In this document: positions 42,606 through 51,487 of the stretch, piece after piece
Layout of the letters: every line of letters starts with the position of its first letter
Numbering within the stretch: the stretch's first letter is position 1
Assembly: GCA_903840165.1 (NCBI GenBank)
Contig: CAIMEY010000029.1
Coordinates: 151,883 to 215,882 of the forward strand
DNA from: an uncultured Myxococcales bacterium
Lineage (GTDB): Bacteria > Myxococcota_A > UBA9042
Length of the DNA stretch: 64,000 nt
Direction of reading: 5' to 3'
The notes under the pieces: model-generated
Databases searched by the model: none
What the model saw: the letters and a program-made list of their open reading frames with translations, nothing else
What the model was told of the DNA's origin: nothing
Translations under genes and position numbers: made by a program

Positions 42606-43559
42606 ATGTCAGCCAATCGCGCAGATTCAGACGGGTTTATCGACACGGAGGCCAAAAAGCCGTCGGCACTCGCCGGGGTACCGTCTCAGTTGGGCGAAGG
42701 GGAGCGAGCCCAGATTGCTGCGGCTGCACAATACCTAGAGTCCCCTGGTTTCCTTTTGCGAGCCGCGGCGTTGCTCGGTCGACCGGCCGAGTCGCTGATG
42801 GCGCGGCTTCCTGCCCGATTGCAAAAGGGCGTCGCGCGCGGCGTGCAAGCTGGACTGGAAAAAGCGTTAGAATTCGCGATCCAATCGATTTCCTTGCCTG
42901 CGGCTGCCGGGCGCTTGGGCCAACTGGGGCACGACAGCGCACTGCACACCGCAGCGGCGGCGGCAACGGGCCTGATTGGCGGCTTCTTCGGCGCGGCGAG
43001 TTTGCCCGTAGAAATGCCGATCACCACGGTTCTGATGCTGCGCGCCATTGCCCAAGTTGCCCAGGATTGCGGGGCCGATCTCCAGGATCCGGCGGTGCGC
43101 CTTGAGTGCCTGCAGGTGCTGGGCCTGGGCGGTCCCAGAAACGACAATGCGAGCGTACAAGCTGAGGAAAAACAAGATCCTGTCGCGGTTGAGTCGGCCT
43201 ACTACGGTGCCCGCCTAGGCCTCGCGATGGCCATGCGGTCGGCAAGTCAGTATGTCGCGCGGGCCAGCGCGGCTGAGCTCAGCGATGCCGTAGCCCGGGG
43301 CACCGCACCAATTCTGGTCAAGCTGCTGGGGCAAATCGCCAATCGTTTCCAGGTTGTCGTCGGCGAAAAGGCTTTGGCACAGGCCGTTCCTTTGCTAGGC
43401 GCTGCGTCAGGCGCTGCGCTCAATGCCGCCTTTATGGAACACTTTCAACATGTTGCTCGACACCACTTCACCCTACGCAGCCTGGAGCAACGCCATGGCG
43501 AATCGGCCGTTCGGGCGGCGTATGCAACCGCCATGCCGCCGCCGCGAGGGACGAAATAA
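42606..43559 (+). CDS. EcsC-family protein
   Basis: 317-residue protein of the EcsC family. The conserved centre GLIGGFFGAASLPVEMPITT followed by MLRAIAQVAQDCGADLQDP and LECLQVLGLGG is characteristic. The C-terminus has hydrophobic helices (AVPLLGAASGAALNAAF) that could associate with membrane, and HFQHVARHHF. Function of EcsC proteins is poorly known; in Bacillus they go with the EcsAB transporter, absent here. The ATG follows AAGGACACGA. It may be independent of neighbours. Confidence 0.82.
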   Translation: MSANRADSDGFIDTEAKKPSALAGVPSQLGEGERAQIAAAAQYLESPGFLLRAAALLGRPAESLMARLPARLQKGVARGVQAGLEKALEFAIQSISLPAAAGRLGQLGHDSALHTAAAAATGLIGGFFGAASLPVEMPITTVLMLRAIAQVAQDCGADLQDPAVRLECLQVLGLGGPRNDNASVQAEEKQDPVAVESAYYGARLGLAMAMRSASQYVARASAAELSDAVARGTAPILVKLLGQIANRFQVVVGEKALAQAVPLLGAASGAALNAAFMEHFQHVARHHFTLRSLEQRHGESAVRAAYATAMPPPRGTK

Positions 43560-43685
43560 CCATAGATTCAAGGCATTATCCGGAGATTCGACCTCACTTG
43601 CTGACCATTGAACGGCGTTGACAAAGGTCCGGCGTTGCGCATACTTCCGCCGCGCGGCCCTGGGATGCCGCACAGGGAGACTCAG

Positions 43686-44162
43686 ATGAAACCAAGCAAT
43701 TACCAGCAGTGGACGCTCATCGCCCTGAGCGCGCTCGGCTTGACTGTCAGCGCGTGTGGCGGGGCCCAGTTCGCGCGCAATCCGAATGCGCCTAAGTACA
43801 AGGCTTTACCGGTCAAGACTGAAGTTGTCCTGGCCGCCACGGCGGGCGAATTGCCACAACCTGTCGAGGAACTCGGCACGTTTCAAAGCGAATCTAAGCA
43901 AGGGGAAGCCGATCGCGCCAAGGTGACCGAAGAATTCAAGTCCAATGCGCGGCGCTTTGGCTGCGATGCCCTGGTGGGTCTGCAACTCAAGGACGATGAG
44001 CGCAAGGCCACCCGTACTGTGCAAGTCCGCGGCGATGATGGTAAATACCATGGTCAGCCTCAGGAATTCACGACCCACGTCTACGTGTGGTCGGCTGGAT
44101 GCGTGAGAACCCAAAAGCAGACTCAGGCAGATAAGGTCGCGCCGGTCAAGGCAAAACCCTAA
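43686..44162 (+). CDS. Small lipoprotein (unknown function)
   Basis: 158-residue predicted lipoprotein with lipobox VSAC (Cys at about 24). The mature part has ELGTFQSESKQGEADRAKV, ARRFGCDALVGLQL and FTTHVYVWSAGCV. No family recognised; the RxGCDALVGLQL pattern recalls small periplasmic lipoproteins with an alpha/beta fold. Two further Cys could form a disulfide. The ATG follows AGGGAGACTCAG. Stands between the EcsC-like and glycosyltransferase genes. Confidence 0.7.
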   Translation: MKPSNYQQWTLIALSALGLTVSACGGAQFARNPNAPKYKALPVKTEVVLAATAGELPQPVEELGTFQSESKQGEADRAKVTEEFKSNARRFGCDALVGLQLKDDERKATRTVQVRGDDGKYHGQPQEFTTHVYVWSAGCVRTQKQTQADKVAPVKAKP

Positions 44163-44244
44163 CTCCAGCACAGAGAGTGGCCAGCCGCGCGGGAAGGGCT
44201 TACACTGGCGCACTGCGCGCCTTGCCGGCCCAGCTGCGGAAGCC

Positions 44245-45258
44245 ATGCCCACTGAATTGCCTGAAATTGTACAGAAAACGCCCGTGCATGTCGACCTAAG
44301 CGTCGTCGTTCCGGTGTACAACGAGCAGGAATCCCTGCCCGCGATGCATGAGGCTCTAAGTAAAGCCCTGAATCCATTAGGACTTTGCTGGGAAGTGATC
44401 TACGTCGACGACGGCAGCAGCGACGGCAGTGTCGCCCTGCTCAAGCAATACGCCGCGGCCGACCCAAAGGTCGCGGTCATCTGTTTTCGCCGTAATTTCG
44501 GACAGACAGCAGCCATGGCTGCCGGGTTTGAGCACGCCCGGGGCGAGGTGGTCTTTCCCATCGATGCGGATTTACAGAATGATCCTGTAGATATTGCCCG
44601 TATGCTTGCCAAGCTCAACGAAGGCTTTGACGTAGTCGCTGGCTGGCGTGAAAAGCGAAAAGATGCCTTTCTAACCAAGACCTTACCCTCGCGCATTGCC
44701 AACCGACTCATCGGCCATGTCACCGGGGTGCCCTTGCACGACTATGGCTGCACGCTCAAGGCCATTCGCAGAGAAGTCCTGCAAGACGTTCATTTGTATG
44801 GCGAAATGCATCGCTTCCTCCCCGCTTTTGCCCACTTGGCCGGCGCGCGCATCACCGAAATGCCCGTCTTGCACCATGCACGGCGCTGGGGCACCAGCAA
44901 GTATACGCTTTCTAAGACTTTTCGCGTAATCCTCGATTTGATTACCGTGCGATTCTTGGCTGCGTACGCCACCAAACCCATCTATTTCTTTGGGCGATTC
45001 TCCTTTTGGAGCTTCGGCATCGCCACAGCGTGCATGGGCTGGACCTTGGTCAATCGCTTCGTCGGCCACATCTTCGTCAAGGATCAGCCCCTGTTCTTAG
45101 TAGGAATCTTCTTTGCAATCGCCGGATTGCAGTTTCTGCTCTTTGGCTTGTTGGCCGAAATGAACATGCGAACGTACTACGAAAGTCAGGGTAAACCTAC
45201 GTATTTTGTCCGCGAACGCCTGAACTGCCAAGCCCCGGAGCGGCGGAGAGCGAGCTAG
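44245..45258 (+). CDS. Family 2 glycosyltransferase with C-terminal membrane helices
   Basis: 337-residue GT-A enzyme similar to ArnC/DPM1 polyprenyl-phosphate sugar transferases: VVVPVYNEQES, YVDDGSSDGS, metal-binding DADLQNDP and an acceptor loop with HDYGCTLKAIRRE. Two transmembrane helices occupy about residues 250-310. It would transfer a sugar from a nucleotide donor to undecaprenyl phosphate at the cytoplasmic face. It is followed within four bases by the asparagine synthase gene, so it is probably co-transcribed. Donor sugar is unknown. Confidence 0.9.
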   Translation: MPTELPEIVQKTPVHVDLSVVVPVYNEQESLPAMHEALSKALNPLGLCWEVIYVDDGSSDGSVALLKQYAAADPKVAVICFRRNFGQTAAMAAGFEHARGEVVFPIDADLQNDPVDIARMLAKLNEGFDVVAGWREKRKDAFLTKTLPSRIANRLIGHVTGVPLHDYGCTLKAIRREVLQDVHLYGEMHRFLPAFAHLAGARITEMPVLHHARRWGTSKYTLSKTFRVILDLITVRFLAAYATKPIYFFGRFSFWSFGIATACMGWTLVNRFVGHIFVKDQPLFLVGIFFAIAGLQFLLFGLLAEMNMRTYYESQGKPTYFVRERLNCQAPERRRAS

Positions 45259-45261
45259 CGC

Positions 45262-47232
45262 ATGTGTGGCATTGCCGGCTGGGTATCGACGCTGCCTTGG
45301 CGTTTTACCCCTGAATCTCCTAGCATTTTGACGGCGATGCAGAACGCCATCGCCCATCGCGGGCCCGACGACAGCGGACAATACCTCGATGCGCCCCTGG
45401 ACAGACCGGGAGGCGTGGCGCTGGGTTTCCGGCGGCTGTCCATCGTCGATCTGGACGGTGGGCATCAGCCAATGGCCAATGAAGACGGCCAAGTCTGGGT
45501 CGTTTTCAACGGCGAGATTTATAACCACCAGCAATTACGCCAGGAACTGATCGCCGCGGGCCATCAGTTTACCAATCGCTGCGACACCGAAGTGCTCCTG
45601 CACGGCTGGGAACAATGGGGCGCGGCGCTTTTGCCCCGTCTTTCCGGGATGTTTGACTTTGCCCTTTGGGATGGCCACAAGAGGCAACTGCTCCTCGCGC
45701 GCGATCGATCCGGCAAAAAGCCTTTGTTTGTTGGGATGATCGATGAAGGGCGCACCCTGGTCTTTGGCTCGGAACTGACGGCGGTGACGGCCCATCCAGC
45801 CGTGCCACGCGAGGTCGACCCCTTGGGGCTGCAGTCCCTGTTTTTGTTCGACTATGTGCCTTCGCCGCGGACGATGCTGCAGCACGTGGCGGCAGTGGAA
45901 CCGGGGACTTGGTGGCTGTGGACGGCGCGCGACGACGGAAAGGCGCGGCTGGAAGTGGCGGACTGGCACCCACCGGCCCCGGCCCAGCCAGAAATCGAAA
46001 AACTGAAGGAATCTGAAGCACTGGATGAACTCGACCGGCGTATCATGCGCGCCACCCAAGACCGGTTGATGGCCGAAGTGCCCTTGGGCGTGTTCCTGTC
46101 GGGGGGCATCGACAGTTCGTTAGTGGCGGCGCACGCGGCTCGTCTCCAACCGAATCTGCAAACGTTTTCCATCGGTTTTGCGGACAAGAGCTACGACGAA
46201 TCAGGGCACGCCCGCGCCGTGGCTCGTCACCTGGGGACGCGTCACCACGAGCGCATCTTGAACCCTGCGGATTGCTTAGATGTTCTTCCGCAGCTGCTCA
46301 GCCAGATGGACCAACCGCTGGCCGATGCGTCGATCGTGCCGACTTGGCTGCTGTGTGGATTCGCCCGGCCGCATATTACCGTGGCGCTGGGCGGAGATGG
46401 CGGCGACGAATGGTGGCACGGCTACCCGACGTTTTACGCCCACACGGTGGGCAAGGTCGTGGATGTGCCTGGTATGCAACGGCTTCAGCCATGGATTGCT
46501 CGGGCGGTGCAGCGAATTCCCGTGTCCAGCGGCTATTTGGCCTTAGACTTTCAAATCAAACGCTTTGTCGCGGGGCTGGGCTATCAGGGCGGCTTGCGGC
46601 ACATCGCTTGGATTGGTGGGCTCGAGCCGAGGCAGTTGGCGCGGGTGCTAGCGCCCGATTTGCTCAGCGCCGTTGCCCAGAACAACCCTTTAGAATCATG
46701 GCTTCCGCGACTAGACCCCCTGCGGCAAGTGGCCCAGATTTGGCAGGCGTGGCAGCAAGTTGCCCGCGACGATGGCGATGCGCTGGCCGGGCTGTATGCG
46801 CGATTCTACTTGGCAGACGGGGTGTTGCAGAAGGTGGACCGCGCCTCGATGCTGCACAGCCTCGAAGTGCGCGCGCCGTTGCTCGACAACGCTGTGGTCG
46901 ACTTGGCACGTTCACTGCCGAGCAAGTACAAGCTGCGCCTGCGCACTACCAAGAAATTGCTACGAGAATTGGCCAAGCGCTACTTGCCCGATGCCATCAC
47001 CCAGAGGCCCAAGCAAGGGTTCGCTGTGCCTCTGGCAGCTTGGCTGCGTGGGCCGTTGCAGCCGTGGATGCGCGATACCCTTGCAGATTTGCCGGCGGGC
47101 CTGCATCGCCAAGGCGTCGAGGCGCTCATCAGCGAACACGTGGCGGGGCGGGCCGACCATCGCAAGCCCCTGTGGGCTCTTCTGAGTTTTGTCACGTGGC
47201 ATCGCAGGGTTGTGCAGGGTCTGCATGGCTGA
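45262..47232 (+). CDS. asnB: Asparagine synthase (glutamine-hydrolysing)
   Basis: 656-residue AsnB. The glutaminase domain starts MCGIAGW with catalytic Cys2, then RGPDDSGQ, VFNGEIYNH and SGMFDFALWD; the synthetase domain has the PP-loop LSGGIDSSLVAAH near 275 and FSIGFADKSYDESGHA. Converts aspartate and glutamine to asparagine, but in glycan clusters such proteins can amidate other carboxyls. It follows a glycosyltransferase gene and overlaps a degenerate ROK gene by eight bases, so the context suggests a surface-glycan or peptidoglycan use in place of housekeeping. Confidence 0.93.
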   Translation: MCGIAGWVSTLPWRFTPESPSILTAMQNAIAHRGPDDSGQYLDAPLDRPGGVALGFRRLSIVDLDGGHQPMANEDGQVWVVFNGEIYNHQQLRQELIAAGHQFTNRCDTEVLLHGWEQWGAALLPRLSGMFDFALWDGHKRQLLLARDRSGKKPLFVGMIDEGRTLVFGSELTAVTAHPAVPREVDPLGLQSLFLFDYVPSPRTMLQHVAAVEPGTWWLWTARDDGKARLEVADWHPPAPAQPEIEKLKESEALDELDRRIMRATQDRLMAEVPLGVFLSGGIDSSLVAAHAARLQPNLQTFSIGFADKSYDESGHARAVARHLGTRHHERILNPADCLDVLPQLLSQMDQPLADASIVPTWLLCGFARPHITVALGGDGGDEWWHGYPTFYAHTVGKVVDVPGMQRLQPWIARAVQRIPVSSGYLALDFQIKRFVAGLGYQGGLRHIAWIGGLEPRQLARVLAPDLLSAVAQNNPLESWLPRLDPLRQVAQIWQAWQQVARDDGDALAGLYARFYLADGVLQKVDRASMLHSLEVRAPLLDNAVVDLARSLPSKYKLRLRTTKKLLRELAKRYLPDAITQRPKQGFAVPLAAWLRGPLQPWMRDTLADLPAGLHRQGVEALISEHVAGRADHRKPLWALLSFVTWHRRVVQGLHG

Positions 47233-48127
47233 GTCGCCGCCGCTGGCCTTGGCTATCGACCTGCTGGCGCCCCTGGCCCGACTGGCCTTGGTCGATAGCC
47301 GTGGCGTCCGCGATGAGCGCCGTTGTGCCGTAACGGCCACTGAAGACATTGAAATTAATTTACAATCGCTGATGGATGCTGCAACCGTCCTCCGCCAGCG
47401 CAACCCGATGGCCCCCACGCGGGTCGGCGTCGCTGTCCACCCCAGCTTTGTCCGGGCAGGACAGGAGTTGCCGACGTGGAACAACGGGATCAGTGATTTT
47501 CTCAACCGTCTCGGTGGTTTGCGTCAGGAGAAGGGGCCGGTGCCGACGGTGACGGTTCAGCGCCGTGTCGTCGCCATCGCCCAAGGCGAGTTCGCTGATA
47601 GGACTGAGAACGGCCTGTACATCAGCCTCGATCAGGACCTCGATGGAACGGCCTGTTTGGACGGTCATTTCCCCGCCTGGCTGCCCAGTGCTTGGCATTG
47701 GCCCGTGGACCCTTTAGGCCCCATTTGTGCTTGCGGCGCAAGAGGTTGCTTGGGCACTTATGCCAGCGACCAGGCCCTAGACAACTTGGCCCAGCGATTC
47801 CAAATGCCGCGCAATCAACCGGCAAGCGATGAACGAGACCTTGGCCTGCGCAGCGAACTGTCCTGGCGTGCGGCGGCCGGCGAGGCTCAAGCGCTTGAAT
47901 TACAAGGAAGAGCAGCGCGTGCTGTGGGGCAAGCGCTCGGCCAAATGGCGCGGGTGCTCGGGGCGCGTCACGCGGTGGTGCACCTCGGCAATATTGGGCA
48001 AACTGCCGAGATTCTCACTATTATCGCTAGCGTTGCGCAGGCGTGCGCGGGCTTTGCCATCACCGTGACCGCGGCCCGGCTGGGACCTGACGCGGCGCTG
48101 CTCGGCAGTCTCCGGCCACGCTCCTAG
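47225..48127 (+). CDS. Degenerate ROK-family protein
   Basis: 300-residue protein with the ROK fold: the zinc motif CACGARGCLGTYAS matches C-x-C-G-x2-G-C with the following Glu replaced by Gly, and the C-terminus has GQMARVLGARHAVVHLGNIG. The N-terminal phosphate loop DIGGT is lost (LALAIDLLAPLARLALVDSRG), so kinase activity is doubtful. It could be an inactive regulator. The ATG lies inside the end of asnB, overlapping eight bases, so the two are translationally coupled. Signs of ROK are clear at the zinc site, weaker elsewhere. Confidence 0.65.
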   Translation: MAESPPLALAIDLLAPLARLALVDSRGVRDERRCAVTATEDIEINLQSLMDAATVLRQRNPMAPTRVGVAVHPSFVRAGQELPTWNNGISDFLNRLGGLRQEKGPVPTVTVQRRVVAIAQGEFADRTENGLYISLDQDLDGTACLDGHFPAWLPSAWHWPVDPLGPICACGARGCLGTYASDQALDNLAQRFQMPRNQPASDERDLGLRSELSWRAAAGEAQALELQGRAARAVGQALGQMARVLGARHAVVHLGNIGQTAEILTIIASVAQACAGFAITVTAARLGPDAALLGSLRPRS

Positions 48128-48199
48128 GACCAACCAGTCAGAAACGTGGCGACTTAACCGCCTGGACTGATTAGATTCCTGCTGGTGGGCCAGCGTCCC

Positions 48200-48625
48200 T
48201 TACGGCAGTCCAAGGACCCTCAGTACGTCGTCCAGCACAGCGACCTGAAAGGCACGCAGGTGGACCAGCAGCAACCAATCGTAGACCATGAAGAGCATGA
48301 AAATCCCAATCACTGCAAGTGGTTGGTTGCGTCGTCGCCACAGGATCCAGGTGCCCAGGGAAACCAGGGTCATCTTGAACACGACAAAGGCCACCGGTCG
48401 ATTGAGCACAAGGTCGGCCAAAAGCGGATTGCCTTCAATGGCTAAGCCTGTCCGCACCCACAGTACGGTCAGCACAGCGTCGATGGCATTGAGCACGATG
48501 ACTGCGGCGACAATTCCATGAAGCCATCGATATTGTTGGTTATTACCCACCCATGCCAACTGGGGCTCTGGGGCCCCTTGCGCGTCTGGGTCGGAGCCTC
48601 GTTTAGGCAGCGGCGCTGGAGCCAT
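48200..48625 (-). CDS. DUF5658-like small membrane protein
   Basis: 141-residue protein with three or four hydrophobic helices. NAIDAVLTVLWVRTGLAIEG followed by NPLLADLVLNRP, then VFKMTLVSLGTWILWRRR, is the pattern of DUF5658 membrane proteins. Function is unknown. The ATG follows AGAGGTCGCTC. It faces away from the benzoyl-CoA operon. Confidence 0.72.
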   Translation of the reverse strand: MAPAPLPKRGSDPDAQGAPEPQLAWVGNNQQYRWLHGIVAAVIVLNAIDAVLTVLWVRTGLAIEGNPLLADLVLNRPVAFVVFKMTLVSLGTWILWRRRNQPLAVIGIFMLFMVYDWLLLVHLRAFQVAVLDDVLRVLGLP

Positions 48626-48934
48626 GAGCGACCTCTAGGTCCACGGATGTAATTTCAACGACTTACACTTTGTAGTACACGCAGACAATAGTTTAATATT
48701 CTTCAGGATTCTCTCATTTTTGCCCCAACACGACCTGAGCAGCGCCAGATGGCCCGGCAACAGTCACACGTGGTTTTTGCGGCAATTCACGAAACAACGA
48801 TGTTATTTCATAAGGTTATCGCCGTGTATACCACAAGCACAACCCCTTGAAATTCCAACAAACCTACCAAGAGCCCAGCCTCCCCGTGGCCCTCGGTCCG
48901 CCTCTTGCGCTGTCCCGCAGCCGCCGCCCCGGTG

Positions 48935-48950
48935 ACGGTCTTGTGACCGT
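48935..48950. promoter_or_regulatory. Inverted repeat ACGGTC-N4-GACCGT, CRP/FNR-type geometry
   Basis: A perfect 6-4-6 dyad, ACGGTCTTGTGACCGT, with centre 17 bases upstream of the centre of the FNR-like box. Arm length and spacing match the CRP/FNR superfamily, though the bases differ. It may bind another member of the family. Confidence 0.45.
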
Positions 48951-48951
48951 T

Positions 48952-48967
48952 CTTGATCCAGATCAAG
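48952..48967. promoter_or_regulatory. FNR/ANR-type box upstream of benzoyl-CoA operon
   Basis: CTTGATCCAGATCAAG contains the full FNR consensus TTGAT-N4-ATCAA with no mismatch. It lies about 250 bases before the ATG of the had gene, which starts the anaerobic benzoyl-CoA operon. Oxygen-responsive activation is a reasonable inference. Confidence 0.65.
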
Positions 48968-49218
48968 CCCCTAAGCATTGACGCTGTCAAGGACTTTCCA
49001 TTAAGAACCTAGGGTGCAAACAGTCAGCCCACCTCCGGGTAGTCTGTCTGTCGATGCCGCCCGACACGCCGGCTGGTAGCCCGGTTATCTTAGCCCGAGT
49101 CGGCCCTTTGCCTTTGCCCGTGCCAGCCCCACACCTGGCGTGCCCTTTGATAGGCTATGAATAGGACTCAGATTTCGACCTGTTGATCAGGGTCCCCGAG
49201 GGGACTCGGAGGCACGCC

Positions 49219-50283
49219 ATGAGTTGGACAACGCGCGCTTGGTTCTTGCAAACCCCTGGAAGTCCTCTGGAATGCCGCGACTTCGACCTCGGCGAGCCTG
49301 GGCCTGGCCAGGCCATCGTGCAAGTGCTGGCCTGTGGCTTGTGCCACACGGATCTCGGCTACGCAGACGGCTCGGTGCGCCCGAACCACGCATTACCCTT
49401 GATTCTTGGCCATGAAGTGGTCGGCACAGTCGTCGCGGCTGGGCCCGATGCCCAGCATAGGGTCGGCCAACCGGTGATTGTTCCTGCTGTCTTGCCCTGC
49501 GGCACCTGTGCTTTCTGCCTAGCCGGTCGCGGCAACGCCTGCCCCAAGCAGACGATGCCCGGCAATGACGACCACGGTGGCTTCGGCACGCACCTCAAAG
49601 TCCCTGTTGCTCCATTGGTTTCTCTTGCTGGAGCCCCGGCTGGCTTTGACCTGCGCCCCTTGGCTGTCGTCGCCGATGCAGTGTCTACCGCTTGGCAGGC
49701 CATCCGGCGGGCGGGCGTGCAGGCCGGCGATGCCGTGGCCGTGGTCGGCGCGGGTGGCGTTGGTGGCTATACTGCGCAAATTGCAAAGGCTTTGGGTGCC
49801 CACGTTGTCACTTGCGATGTCAGTGCCCAGCGCCTGAGTCAGAGCCGAGAACTCGGGGCCGACTTGGTCATCGATGTCAGCGACAAGCCCGTCAAGGATG
49901 TTCGCAAAGAAGTCCAAGGCTTTGCCAGCAGTGTCGGTGCCGGCACGCTCAATACGAAGATCTTTGAGTGCTCGGGCACGCCGGCCGGTCAGTCGTTGGC
50001 CTTTGCCTTTCTCGGCCGCGGCAGCACCTTGGTTCAGGTCGGATTCACCCCGAAAACCGTAGAGTTGCGCTTGTCCAACCTCATGGCCTTTGACGCAACC
50101 GTTCATGGCACCTGGGGCTGCCCGCCGGAGCAATATGGCCCGGTGCTCGACCTCATCTGGCAAGGCAAGGTGCGCCTGGATATTGGTTTAGAATTCGCAG
50201 GGATGAGCCGCATCAACGAACTGCTCGCCGACATGGCCGCCCACCGCCTGCAAGCACGCATGGTCTTGGACCCACTTCGCTAG
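49219..50283 (+). CDS. had: 6-hydroxycyclohex-1-ene-1-carbonyl-CoA dehydrogenase (Had)
   Basis: Zinc-type alcohol dehydrogenase (354 residues) that oxidises the 6-hydroxy product of Dch with NAD+. Catalytic zinc ligands: Cys39 (ACGLCHTDLG) and His/Glu of GHEVVG near 65; structural zinc ligands Cys94, 97, 100, 108 (CGTCAFC). The Rossmann motif VGAGGVGGY follows. The assignment among ADHs rests mainly on the adjacent oah, dch and bcr genes and on family likeness. ATG follows CGGAGGCACGCC. First gene of the cluster. Confidence 0.9.
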   Translation: MSWTTRAWFLQTPGSPLECRDFDLGEPGPGQAIVQVLACGLCHTDLGYADGSVRPNHALPLILGHEVVGTVVAAGPDAQHRVGQPVIVPAVLPCGTCAFCLAGRGNACPKQTMPGNDDHGGFGTHLKVPVAPLVSLAGAPAGFDLRPLAVVADAVSTAWQAIRRAGVQAGDAVAVVGAGGVGGYTAQIAKALGAHVVTCDVSAQRLSQSRELGADLVIDVSDKPVKDVRKEVQGFASSVGAGTLNTKIFECSGTPAGQSLAFAFLGRGSTLVQVGFTPKTVELRLSNLMAFDATVHGTWGCPPEQYGPVLDLIWQGKVRLDIGLEFAGMSRINELLADMAAHRLQARMVLDPLR

Positions 50284-50314
50284 TCATTTCCATTGGATTA
50301 TCAGGAGTTTATCG

Positions 50315-51433
50315 ATGAATTTGCTCAACCACGACCTCGTCCCCGACCAACCCTTTGGCCACATCCGCTACGAAGAGCGCCCCGTGCTCGGCCGCGACGG
50401 AAAGCCGGTCGAGGACCTGCACAACATCTGGATTTTCCTTGATAATGAGAAGCAGCTCAACTCCTACACGACCAGCGCCGTCAAGGAAGTCATTCTAGGC
50501 CTGCGTCGCGCCAGCTGCGACCGCAACTGCGTGGCCGTCATCTTCACGGCAGTGGGCGACAAGTCCTTCTGCACGGGAGGCAACACCGCGGAATATGCCA
50601 GCTATTACGCCGGCCGTCCCTTGGAATACCTGCAGTACATGCGGTTGTTCAATGACATGGTGACCAATATCCTCTTGTGCGATAAGCCCGTGATTTGTCG
50701 AGTCAATGGCATGCGCATCGGCGGCGGCCAAGAGATCGGCATGGCTTGCGATTTCTCGGTCGCGGGCGACCACGCGCGTTTCGGCCAAGCTGGCCCCGTG
50801 CATGGCTCGGCCCCGGACGGCGGCTCCACGGACTTTCTCGACCTCTACGTGGGCGTAGGCAAAGCCGCAGAATCCTTAGTTCTTTGCGATCCGTGGTCGG
50901 CGCAAAAGGCCGCGCGTTTGGGCATTGTCAATGAAGTCGTGCCGGTGTACCGCAAGGCGGACGGCACCTTTATCGCCAATCCCTTTGTGATTACAGACCG
51001 ATACGTCGACGAGTTTGGGCGCATCGTCCACGGCGAGTGGGCCACCGGGGCAGCCAAGGCCCAAGCCTCTGAAACGGTAAAGGCTTGCACCGTCGACCTG
51101 TCGCGCCTAGACACAGCCGTGGACGCCTTGGCGACCAAACTGCTGATGACCTTCCCAGATTGCACGCGCAAGACTCTGGAATCACTGCGTAAAAAGAAGC
51201 TCGAAGCCTGGTATCGCAACAGCGAAACCAACCGCAGTTGGCTGGCCTTGAACATGAACACCGAGGCCCGCGCCGGCTTCCCGGCCTTCCACTACGGCGA
51301 TCGCAGTGAGCGCGAGATCAATTTCGTGTTGCTGCGTCAGCGTTTAGCCCAGGGCGCCGTCTTCGACGAGGCGCTGATTCGCGAGGTGCTCCCGCCGTCG
51401 GCCGTGAAGGCGATGGACGCCGAGAAACAGTAA
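50315..51433 (+). CDS. oah: 6-oxocyclohex-1-ene-1-carbonyl-CoA hydrolase (Oah)
   Basis: Crotonase-superfamily ring-opening hydrolase (372 residues) that adds water and cleaves the ring to 3-hydroxypimelyl-CoA. Conserved regions: FLDNEKQLNSYTTSAVKEVI, oxyanion residues in SFCTGGNTAEYASYYAGRP, RIGGGQEIGMACDF and the Oah-specific QAGPVHGSAPDGGSTDFL. Length is that of known Oah proteins rather than of ordinary enoyl-CoA hydratases. Its ATG follows TCAGGAGTTTATCG. It lies 31 bases after had on the same strand. Confidence 0.94.
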   Translation: MNLLNHDLVPDQPFGHIRYEERPVLGRDGKPVEDLHNIWIFLDNEKQLNSYTTSAVKEVILGLRRASCDRNCVAVIFTAVGDKSFCTGGNTAEYASYYAGRPLEYLQYMRLFNDMVTNILLCDKPVICRVNGMRIGGGQEIGMACDFSVAGDHARFGQAGPVHGSAPDGGSTDFLDLYVGVGKAAESLVLCDPWSAQKAARLGIVNEVVPVYRKADGTFIANPFVITDRYVDEFGRIVHGEWATGAAKAQASETVKACTVDLSRLDTAVDALATKLLMTFPDCTRKTLESLRKKKLEAWYRNSETNRSWLALNMNTEARAGFPAFHYGDRSEREINFVLLRQRLAQGAVFDEALIREVLPPSAVKAMDAEKQ

Positions 51434-51487
51434 AATTAGCAACGGATTCAAGGGGCGACGTCCACCCACCCGGACCCGCCAAAGGCC

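Larger units (their letters stand above)
48626..49218. other. Long leader/promoter region of benzoyl-CoA operon
   Basis: About 590 bases without a gene. The part up to 48830 is AT-rich (TTAATAT near 48690, TGTTATTTCATAAGG near 48800) and could hold promoters for both directions. The two dyads at 48935-48950 and 48952-48967 are listed separately. A TTGACG at 48978-48983 is followed 17 bases on by TTAAGA, a weak hexamer pair. The had ATG has GGAGG upstream at 49210. Confidence 0.5.

Noticed and set aside
46272..47333. 353-codon plus-strand frame in another phase
   Set aside because: Overlaps asnB out of frame; AsnB motifs lie in the other phase.
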